A stretch of 64,000 nt of DNA from the NCBI RefSeq assembly GCF_000711715.1, contig NZ_JONN01000001.1, positions 2,046,501-2,110,500 on the forward strand, read 5' to 3'. Shown piece by piece: positions 1 to 10,500 of this stretch. The first letter of the stretch is position 1; each line of letters starts with the position of its first letter. A program made the position numbers and the translations under genes. Under the pieces are notes generated by a model that worked only from the letters and a program-made list of their open reading frames with translations, ran no database searches and was not told the DNA's origin. Source of the stretch: Sphingomonas astaxanthinifaciens DSM 22298. GTDB taxonomy: Bacteria; Pseudomonadota; Alphaproteobacteria; Sphingomonadales; Sphingomonadaceae.

Positions 1-1002
1 GACCGAGCGCGGATAGCCGCGCTTCCTGCGCGCCAGCGCGGGGAGGTCGGGAAGCTCGGTGGTGCCCTCGACCTGGCTGTGGCTGGCGAGGATCTGCTCG
101 AGCAGGGTCGAGCCGGAGCGCGGCATGCCGAGGATGAAGATGGGATCGGCGGCCGCGCAGCCGGCGCCGGTGCGCGCGGCGAAGAAATCGGCGGTGAAGG
201 TCTCGATGCTGGCGTCGACGATCGTGCTGGTGTCGGCGGCGCGATAGGGCTGGTGCTCGCGGCGGCGGGCGTTGGCGGCGGCATAATAGCCGAAGGCGCG
301 GTCATGTTGCCCGAGGTCGTGATGGGCCTTGCCGAGCGCGAACTCGAGGTGGAAGCGGTCCTCGGGCGTGATGTCCGCGGCCTCGAGCGCCGCGCCCATG
401 GCGGCGAGGTCGTCGTCGTCGAAGCGGACGGTCTTGAGGTTGGCGAGGCTCCACCAGGCTTCGCCGAGGGTGGGGCGGAGGGCGATCGCCTCGCGATAGG
501 CGGCGATGCCCTCGTCGAGCCGGCCGACGGTCTTGAGCATGTGGCCGAGGCTGAGCCAGACCTTGGGCTGCCCCGGAATTTCCTCGAGCACCTTGCGATA
601 GGTGTCGATCGCCGTTTCGAAGTCGCCGAGCCGGCCGAGCGTCGCCGCCTTGAGGTTGAGGTGGTTCGGCGTCTCGGGCTCGTGGTCGAGGAGCTCGTCG
701 AGCAGCGGCAAAGCTTCCTGCGGACGGCCGAGGCGGCCGAGCACGAGCGCGAGGTTGGCGCGGGCGGCCTGGAAACCGGGGGCGACGGCGAGCGCATGGC
801 GGAGCAGTGCCTCGCTGTCGTGGAGGCGGCCGATCCGGCCTGCGACCTCGGCCAGCATCCTGAGCGCGCGCGGATCGTCGGAGTTGGTCCGCAGCCGGGC
901 CTTGAGCAGCCGCTCGGCGATGTCGAGCCGGTTTCGGTTCATCGCCATCGCAGCCTCGATGAGGTCCTGCGGCCAATGGTTTGGAATGGATGCGGAAGTC
1001 AC
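1..1002 (-). CDS. TPR-repeat sulfotransferase, 3' part beyond window
   Basis: Reading leftward from a GTG at 1002, the frame stays open to the window edge (334 codons visible). Residues about 10-200 form tetratricopeptide repeats (NRLDIAERLL, VWLSLGHMLKTVGRLDEGI, EAWWSLANLKTV). The fold then changes to a sulfotransferase: the phrase DPIFILGMPRSGSTLLEQIL near 85-145 is the 5'-phosphosulfate loop that binds PAPS. The family moves sulfate from PAPS to protein or glycan acceptors; the acceptor cannot be read here. The C-terminal part, including the 3'-phosphate site, lies outside. The GTG start is chosen because the TPR begins soon after it; an ATG 20 codons in is the alternative. It is divergent from the large adhesin gene. 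Confidence 0.85.
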   Translation of the reverse strand, partial: MTSASIPNHWPQDLIEAAMAMNRNRLDIAERLLKARLRTNSDDPRALRMLAEVAGRIGRLHDSEALLRHALAVAPGFQAARANLALVLGRLGRPQEALPLLDELLDHEPETPNHLNLKAATLGRLGDFETAIDTYRKVLEEIPGQPKVWLSLGHMLKTVGRLDEGIAAYREAIALRPTLGEAWWSLANLKTVRFDDDDLAAMGAALEAADITPEDRFHLEFALGKAHHDLGQHDRAFGYYAAANARRREHQPYRAADTSTIVDASIETFTADFFAARTGAGCAAADPIFILGMPRSGSTLLEQILASHSQVEGTTELPDLPALARRKRGYPRSV

Positions 1003-1589
1003 CCGGCGGACGATGGAGCGGCGCCGTCCGGCGTGCAAGCCGGTCCCCGAGTCGCGGCGGCATGGGGCAGAAAATCGCGGCTTCTTCCCGTTTCGGGACG
1101 CCACTCAAAAGATTCTTGGGATGGCCGCCCGAGTCAGTGGAACGACAACATCCGGATCGGGTGGCATTAAACAAAAATCCTTAACATACCGTAAATGTCC
1201 TGTCCGGCCGTGGGAGGCGCAGGAAATGGCCGGGTAATGACGATTCCAATCTGCACCGTTTACTCGCGTATCTCGGCCAATCAGGAAAGACTAGCCGCAA
1301 TTAGCTTCGAATAATGCGATATGAAAAACGCTTTTTGATTGGCATGTCTCAAAACGTTAACCAAACAAGACTTGCCGCGAGGACCGTGAAAGGGGCGCCC
1401 CAGACTCGCGGATCGGAGCCGCTGACTTGCCAATGACATCAATGTCGTGGTTCTTTTCCTCGTTACACGCGAACTGGGGCTCCGTCGTTAACCTTGGCCA
1501 TTCAACGGCATTCGGCAGACTCTCGGTAAACGCATGGGCACTGGGGACCGGTGGTGGGGACCATCGGCCAACCGATCGAAGGGTGAAAG
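1003..1589. other. intergenic region upstream of the adhesin
   Basis: The 587 bases between the divergent sulfotransferase and adhesin genes are clearly more AT-rich than the surroundings, especially 1165-1365. I see no convincing gene. The GTTAACC heptamer occurs twice, at 1356 and 1487, and a TTAAC at 1181. A ribosome-binding stretch (GAAGGGTG) sits just before the adhesin ATG at 1590. Promoters for both genes should lie here, but I cannot assign -35/-10 pairs with confidence. Confidence 0.6.
1181..1195. promoter_or_regulatory. possible CtrA-like site
   Basis: TTAA, seven bases, then TAAA: one mismatch from the alphaproteobacterial CtrA consensus TTAA-N7-TTAA. It lies in the AT-rich stretch about 180 bases before the sulfotransferase start and 400 bases before the adhesin start. 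The motif is short and could occur by chance. Confidence 0.2.
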
Positions 1590-4500
1590 ATGCGCTACGA
1601 AGATGCTTCGCTGTCCGGGTCGTTTCAGGACCAAGGGCCGACCGCGCGGGACGATGCCGACCAGCTGGCCGCGGGTGACCGCGGGCCGGCCACAGGCAAT
1701 GTGATCACCGGCGCCGGGACCGAGACGGGCGCGGCCGGGGCCGATACCGCGGCGGGTGCCAAGGTCACCGCCGTGGCCGGTGCCGCCGGCAGCGACAGCA
1801 GCTTCGCGGGCGGACGCCTCCAGGTCGAGGGCGAGCATGGGACGCTCACCCTCAACGCGCGGGGCGACTACAGCTACACCGCCAAGGCGAACACGCCCGA
1901 AAACAGCCGCGACACCTTCACCTACACCCTGGCCGACGCCTCGGGGGCGACCAGCCAGGCCCGGCTGACTATCGAGATCGGCAAGACCCAGGCGGTCGTG
2001 AAGGCCGATGCCCAGCGCATCATCCCCGGCCCCGACGGCGTCGTCGTCCTTCCCGCGGGCGTCGAGCTCAGCGACATCCGGATCGTCGGTCGCGACCTCC
2101 TCGTCATGCTGCCCGACGGCTCGCAGATGCTGATCGTCGACGGCGCGGTGTTCGTGCCGCAGCTCGTCATCAACGACGTCGAAGTGCCCTCGACCAACCT
2201 TGCGGCGCTGCTGATCGACCAGGAGCCGCGTCCGGCGAGCGGCGTGCCGCAGTCGAGCGGCGGCAACTTCATCGAGCCGGTCCGCCCGCTCGATCCGGGC
2301 AATCCGCTCGGCGATCTCCTCCCGCCGACCGACCTCGGCTATCGTCCGCCCGACTTTCAGGAAGTCTTCCAGCCGGTCGACCGCAATCCCGAGGTCGGCG
2401 CCAACCCGCTGATCCAGCTCGACGACGACGCCCTCCAGGGCGGCAATCCGGGCGGCACCGGGGACGATCCCGACAGCGTCAATGCCTCGGGCATCCTGTC
2501 GGGCTCGGGCGGCGACGGTCAGCTTACCTTCGCGCTGTCCACGGCGGGCGCCCCAGCGGGCTTCACCTACGTCTCGGGCCCGAACGGCTCGATCCTGGTG
2601 CAGCAGAACGGGGTCACCGTCCTCACCGTCACCGTCAACGCCCAGACCGGCGCCTATACGGTGACCGAGAATGCGCCGATCCTGCACGCGCCGGGCGACG
2701 CCGAGAACAATGTCGTCTTCACCTTCAGCTACACCGTCACCGACAGTGACGGCGACCAGGCGGCGGGCACCTTCCAGGTCAATGTCGACGACGACACGCC
2801 GACCATCGCGATCAACGCCGGCGCGGACGCCGGAGTGACGCTCACCACCGACGACTTCGACAGCCGCGGCGCGGGCACCGACAGCGCCCAGACCAGCGCC
2901 AATTTCGGCGGCGTCTTCTCGCTCAGCCAGTCGGCGGGCGCCGATGGCCTCGGCACTGCCGGGGTGATCAGCTACTCGCTCGGCACGCCGGGCGGCGCCT
3001 CGGGGCTGACCCAAGGCGGCGTGGCGATCAACCTCTACTCGATCGGCGGCAAGGTCGTCGCCTCGACCGCGACCACCCAGGCCGGCGTTTCCGCCGCCAA
3101 CACCGTGTTCGACGTGTCGGTCAGCTCGACGGGCGTGGTGACCCTCACCCAGTACAGCCAGATCGACCACACCAACGCCGATCCGAGCGCGACGGCGGCA
3201 CCGTTCAACGACCAGCTGATCAGCCTCGCCGACAATCTCGTCACGCTGAACGCGACCGCGACCATCACCGACAAGGACGGCGACAGCGCCACCAGCAGCC
3301 AGTCCGTCCAGATCGGCGCCAACCTGCGCTTCACCGACGACGGTCCGTCGCTCGGAGAAGTCAGCGTCGGCCGCGGGGTCGTGCTCGACGAGACCAGCGC
3401 GGGCAGCCCGGCGGGCTTCCCGATCACCGCCACCAGCGCGGGCGCCGTGATCAGCGGCTCGGCCCTGACCTTCGGTGCCGACGGCCCGGCGGCCTCGGGG
3501 TCGACCAGTTATTCGATCAGCATCGTCGGCGGCGGGGCGACCCCGCTCAAGACCGCGCAGGGCGATTATGCGATCACCCTGGTGCAGACCGCCTCGAACG
3601 TCATCACCGGCACCTACAATGACGGCAGCGGCGTCAAGACCGCCTTCACCGTCACGATCAACGCCAATGGCACCATCACCGTCACGGAGAATGTGCCGCT
3701 CGAGCACAATGTCGATGGCAGCACGGCGGCGGCCTATGACGATGCGCTCGACCTGTCCGGGCTGATCAACGCCACGGTCACGATCAAGGACTTCGACGGC
3801 GACACCGCCTCGGGTTCGGCGCCGATCGGCAATCTCATCGTCTTCCGCGACGACGGCCCCAACAGCAGCCTTGCCGACAAGGGCGCGCCGACCCTCATCC
3901 TCGACGAGACCCAGCCGGTCGGCAGCGACACGTCGGGTGCCGGCGCGCCGAACGGCCTCGCCACCGTCACCGCCAACTTCGCCGGCAACTTCGCCGCCGT
4001 GAGCTACGGTGCCGACGGCGCTGGCAGCACGGTCTATTCGCTCGTCCTCAACGGCACCAACGTTGCGAGCGGCATGTATGCGCTGCAGGGCGGCGACGTG
4101 TCGGATGCCGATGGCGACGGCATCGGCCAGGGGACGCAGATCGTCCTCAACCAGGCCGGCAACGTTATCACGGGTTCGGCTGGCGGGGTGGACTATTTCA
4201 CCATCGCCATCGATCCGGCGACCGGCATCGTCACCTTCACCCAGCTCCAGCCGGTGTGGAACCCCACCCCGGGCGCGAGCTATGACGAAGCGGCGATCCT
4301 CAACGCGGTCGACGGCGCGCTGATCGTCCGCCAGACGGTCACCGACAGCGACGGCGACTTCGACTCGAGCGACGTGGACGTCAGCAAGGGCATCTTCCAG
4401 ATCCAGGACGACGGCCCGATTGCCCGTAACGACACCGACGCCATCGCCGCCGGCACCTACGGGCCGGAGACGGGCAACGTCCTGACCGGCGCCGGCACCA

Positions 4501-7500
4501 CCAGCGGCGCGGCAGGCGCCGACACGCAGGGCCGCGACGGCGCCAGCATCTCGTCGGTCACCGGTTTCGGCGGCAGCTCGGACTCAAGCTTCGACGGCGC
4601 CGGCAACCTCGTCGTCAACGGCCAGTATGGCGTGCTGACGCTCAAGGCCGACGGCAGCTACAGCTACGTCCGCAACGCCGGGACCCCCGGCGGCGTCAGC
4701 GACGTCTTCACCTACACGCTGCGCGACACCGACGGTGACACCAGCAATGCGACGCTGACCATCAGCATCGGCAACACCCCGCCGACCCTCGACGCGCCCG
4801 ACCTCGGCGCGCCGGGCACGATCGTCTACGAGGCCGGTCTCCCGACCCGCAATGGCGGCGAGCCCGAAGGCTCGGGCGAGGAAGCCGCGGCCGGCGCCAA
4901 TGGCGACCCGCGCGAGACCACCACCGGCACGATCAACTTCACCCAGGGCGACGGTCCGGCGACGATCACGATCAACGGCGTCACCGTCACCGCGGTGAAC
5001 CAGGTGATCGACACCGGCGAGGGCCTGCTGACGATCACCAGCATCAATGCGGGCTCGATCGGCTACAGCTACACGCTCAAGGACAATCTGCTGGTTTCGG
5101 GCGTCAGCACGACCGATCCGATCCCGGTCACCATCACCGACCAGGATGGCCAGACCGCCAGCGACACGCTGACGATCACCATCGTCGACGACGCGCCCAC
5201 CGCGCGCAACGACACCGACGCACTGGCCGCCGGGACCTACGGCCCCGAACTCGGCAACGTTATCAGCGGCGTCGGCACCACCTCGGGCGCGGCCGGCAAG
5301 GACACCGTCGGCGCCGACAATGCGGCGGTCGCCAGTGTCACCGGCTTTGGCGGCAGCACCGACGACAGCTTCGACGTCGGCGGCAACCTCGTCGTCAACG
5401 GCCAATATGGCGTGCTGACGCTCAAGGCCGACGGCAGCTACAGCTACGTGCGCAATCCCGGCACCCCCGGCGGCGTCAGCGACACCTTCACTTATGTGCT
5501 GAAGGACGGCGACGGCGACACGAGCACCGCCACGCTGACGATCAGCATCGGCAACACTCCGCCGACGATCAACGCGCCCGATCTCAATGCGCCGGGCACC
5601 ATCGTCTACGAAGCCGGTCTCCCGACCCGCAACGGCGGCGAGCCCGAGGGCTCGGGCGAGGAAGCCGCGGCGGGCGCGAATGGCGATCCCAGCGAGACGA
5701 CCACCGGCAGCATCAGCTTCACGCAGGGCGATGGCCCGGCGGTGATCACCATCAACGGCGTCACCGTCACCGCGGTGAACCAGGTGATCGACACCGGCGA
5801 GGGCCTGCTGACCATAACCAGCATCAACGCGGGCTCGATCGGCTACAGCTACACGCTGAAGGACAATCTGCTGGTCGCGGGGACCAGCACCACCGACCCG
5901 ATCGCCGTCACCATCACCGACGTGGACGGTCAGACCGCCAGCGACACGCTGACGATCACCATCGTCGACGATGCGCCGACCGCGCGCAACGACACCGATG
6001 CCGTGGCCGCCGGGACCTACGGCCCCGAACTCGGCAACGTCATCAGCGGCGTCGGCACCACCTCGGGTGCGGCGGGCAAGGATACGGTCGGCGCCGACAA
6101 TGCGACGCTGGTCAGCGTGACCGGCTTTGGCGGCAGCTCGGACTCGACCTTCGACGGCAGCGGCAACCTCGTCGTCAACGGCCAGTATGGCGTGCTGACG
6201 ATCAAGGCCGACGGCAGCTACAGCTACGTCCGCAATACTGGCACCCCGGGCGGCGTCACCGACACCTTCAACTATCAGTTGCAGGACGGCGACGGCGACA
6301 CCAGCAACGCCAATCTGGTGATCAGCATCGGCGATTCGCCGGTCACGCTCGACATCCCGCCGGCGGGTGGTGCCACCACCACTGTCTTCGAGAAGGGTCT
6401 CCCGATCCGCGGGTCGGAGCAGCCCGGTTCGGGCGAGATCGCCGACGGTAACGGCACCAACAACAGCGATGCTTCGGAAGCCGTCATCGGCACCATCGGC
6501 TTCGTCTCGAAGGACGGCGTCGCCTCGATCAGCCTCGGCGGCGTGACGCTGAGCGGCACCTATCCGCAGACCATCGTCAGCAACACCGGCCAGACGCTCG
6601 TCGTCACCGGCGTCAGCTACAATGCGGCGACCGGTGTCGGCTCGATCAGCTACACCTACACGCTGAACGACAACACGATCGGCAACCAGGCGGTCAACGG
6701 CGGCGATACCAATGCCAGCTTCCCGCTGGTGGTCACCGACCTCGACGGCGACAGCAGCAACGGCAACCTCGTCATCGTCATCAAGGACGATGCGCCGACC
6801 GCCTTCAACGACGTCGACTCGATCGCGGGCGGCAGCAACCTGCCGGCGACCGGCAACGTCATCACGGGCATCGACAAGGTCGGCGGCGACGCGAACGCAA
6901 CCGATGGCGTCAAGGACGTCCAGGGAGCGGACGGCGCCGTCGTGGTCGGTATCGCCAGCAACAACGTGCCGGCCAACACCGACACCAGCGCCGACGGCAG
7001 CAACAACTACGTCGTCGTCGGCCAATATGGCACGCTGACGATCAACGCCGACGGCAGCTACAGCTACCTCCGCGCCGATGGCTCGCCGGGCAATGTCACC
7101 GACGTCTTCACCTACACGATCCGGGACGGCGACGGCGACCAGGCGACCGCGACGCTGACCATCAACATCGGCGATGCGGCTCCGGTCACGGGTCCGAACG
7201 CGGTGGTCCTGCTCGACGACGACGCCCTGGCGGGCGGCATCGCGGGCGGCACCGGCGACGTCAGCCCCGACACCGCCAACCTCACCGGGACCCTCGCGGG
7301 CTCGGGCGGCGACGGTGCGCTGACCTGGTCGCTCGCGCTGACCGGCGCGCCGGCAGGCTTCAGCTACGTCTCGAATGGCGCGGGCGGGATCCTGATCCAG
7401 CAGGGCGGAATCACCTATGTGACCGTCACGCTGAACAGCGCGACGGGCGCCTATACGGTGACCCAGAACCTGCCGCTTCCGCATGCGGCCGGCGGCAACG

Positions 7501-10500
7501 AGAACACCCAGCCCTTCACGCTGAACTACGTCGTCAGCGACGTCGACGGCGACACGGCGCCGGGCACCCTGACGATCAACGTCAACGACGACTCGCCCAC
7601 GGCGATCGCCTCGGCAACCCAGCCGGACCTGACGGTCGACGAGACCAGCCTGGCCACCAATGCTTCGGTCAATTTCGCCGGGGTCTTCACCACGGCCTTC
7701 GGCGCCGACGGGCCCGGCACGCTGAGCTATGCGCTCGGGATCACCGGCGGCAACGGTGTCGCCAGCGGCCTTACCGATACGGCGACCGGTCAGTCGATCG
7801 TCCTGGTTCTCAATGGCAGCGTGGTCGAGGGCCATGTCGGCTCCGCCGCGGGGGCGCTTGCCTTCACGGTCAGCGTCGACAGCGCGGGTGTCGTCACGCT
7901 GGATCAGATCCGCGCGGTGGTGCACGCCAATGCCGCCAATCCGAATGATCCGGCGACGCTGTCCGCGGACAACCTCGTCACGCTGACCGCCACCATCACC
8001 GACAAGGACGGTGATTCGGCGGCGGCGACGGCCAACATCGGCCAGAACCTGATCTTCCTCGACGACGGCCCCTCGATCAACCTGGTCGGCAGTCCGCCGA
8101 GCCTGACGGTCGACGAGACCAATCTGGCGACCAATGCGACCGCGAATTTCGCGAGCCTCTTCACCAGCTCCTATGGTGCGGATGGGGCGGGCAACATCGT
8201 CTACCAGCTCAGCATCACCGGCGGGAACGGCACGGCGAGTGGGCTGGTCGACACCGCCACCGGCCAGTCGATCGTCCTCGTGCTCAACGGCAATGTGGTG
8301 GAAGGCCACGTCGGCACTGCAGCCGGCGCGCTCGCCTTCACCGTCGGGGTCGACTCCAGCGGTAACGTGACGCTCGACCAGATCCGCGCGGTGGTCCACC
8401 CGAACGCCGCCAATCCGGACGATCCGGTCACGCTGTCGGCCGCCAATCTCGTGGCACTGACCGCGACGATCACCGACAAGGACGGCGACTCGTCGTCGGC
8501 GGTGGTCAACATCGGCCAGAGCCTGGTGTTTAAGGATGACGGTCCCTCGATCAGCGCCTCGGCGACCCAGCCGACCCTGACGGTCGACGAGACCAATCTC
8601 GCGAACAATGCCACGGCGAGCTTCGCCAGCGTGTTCACCTCGGCGTTCGGTGCCGACGGCGCCGGCGCGGTGACCTACGCGCTTGGCATCACGGGCGGCA
8701 ACGGCACGGCCAGCGGCCTCGTCGATACCGCGACCGGGCAGCCGATCGTCCTGGTCCTGAACGGCGGTGTCGTCGAAGGCCATGTCGGCACTGCCGCCGG
8801 TGCGCTGGCATTCACCGTGAGCGTCAATTCGAGCGGTGCGGTCACCCTCGACCAGATCCGCGCGGTGGTTCACCCCGACGCAACCAATCCGAACGACAGC
8901 AACACGCTGTCGGCCGACAATCTGGTCACGCTGGCCGCGACCGTCACCGACAAGGATGGCGACAGCGCCACGGCGGTGGCGAACATCGGCCAGAACCTCG
9001 TGTTCCAGGACGACGGCCCCTCGATCAGCGCCTCGGCGACCCAGCCGACCCTGACGGTCGACGAGACCAACCTCGCCAACAACGCGTCGGCCAGCTTCGC
9101 GGCGGTCTTCACCTCGGCCTTCGGTGCCGACGGCGCCGGCGCGGTGACCTACCAGCTCGGCGTCACCGGCGGTAACGGCACGGCCAGCGGCCTTGTCGAC
9201 ACGGCGACCGGGCAGGCGATCGTCCTGGTCCTGAACGGCGGTGTCGTCGAAGGTCATGTCGGCACTGCCGCCGGCGCGCTGGCCTTCACCGTCGCGGTCG
9301 ACGCGAGCGGCAATGTGACGCTCGACCAGATCCGCGCGGTGGTCCACCCGGACGCGGCCAACGCCAATGACAGCACCACCCTGTCGGCCGACAACCTGGT
9401 CACGCTGACCGCGACGGTCACCGACAAGGACGGCGACAGCGCCACGGCCGTCGCCAATATCGGTCAGAACCTCGTGTTCCAGGACGATGGTCCGTCGGCC
9501 AGCATCGTGAAGACCGGCCAGGCGGTCATCCTCGACGAGAGCGCGGGCAACCAGGCCGGCTCCAACGACGTGACCGGTCCGCTGGCCGCGTTCGCAGGCA
9601 TCCTCAACAAGGGGGTCGATCCCGACCTGCCCGGCGGCCAGTTCGCGACCAACGCCAATGCGATCGTCGCCTCGACCGGCACGAACCTGGGCGCCGATGG
9701 CGCTGGCTCGATCACCTACAGCCTCAGCCTCTCGAGCAGCGGCGTCGATTCCGGCCTCAAGACCACCGAGGGCCAGTCGATTTTCCTGTTCAAGGAAGGC
9801 GACGTGATCGTCGGCCGCGTCGGAAGCTCGGGAGGCGCCGCAGCTTTCGCGGTCGCCATCGATTCCACCGGTAAGGTAAGCACGGTCGAATATCTGTCGA
9901 TCCAGCATTCGAACGCGGCGGACCCTAATGACACGGTGTCGATCGCCAACGGCGCGCTGCTTGCGACGGTGACCGCGACCGACAAGGACGGGGACACGAG
10001 CTCGGCTTCCGTCGGCATTGGCGGGCAAATTCAATTCGTCGATGACGCTCCGAGTTTCACCCAGGCAGCGCAGAATGCGACCGCCAACAACATTCCCGCC
10101 AGTGCGGTGTCGACCGGCACCCTCTACCTCCACTCGGGGGCCGACGGGTTCGCCAGCTCGACCATCACCGCCAACGTGACCGGCCTGACCTCGGGCGGTG
10201 TCCCACTGACGACCAAGCAGGCCGGCAATGTGCTGACCGCCTACACCGACGCCAACGCCAATGGTAACGTCGATGCGGGCGAGGCGGTGTTCACGATCAC
10301 CATCGATCCGAACGCCGGCGCCTCGGGCCGGTACACCTTCGACCTCATCAAGCCGCTCGACGGAACGGTCGTGAACGTGGCGGTGGGCGGTTCGTCGTCC
10401 TTCGGCGCAGGCCCGACCGGCTTCCAGGTCCTCAGTGACGTGAGTGGCGCCGGCGGGCAGCCGCTGGCGGTGGTGTCGGGCTACCAGACGGGCGCCGGGT

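Noticed and set aside
1590..2780. TAAG and dialanine words as a unique protease site
   Set aside because: Not unique: TAAG recurs in the 158-residue repeats, so only a candidate is reported, not a feature.
1488..3707. A 739-codon antisense frame over the adhesin start
   Set aside because: Composition artefact on the opposite strand of a confident gene, and it also crosses the intergenic region.
4428..9524. CRISPR-like array
   Set aside because: The regular repeats are long coding units in frame with the adhesin, with no spacers.
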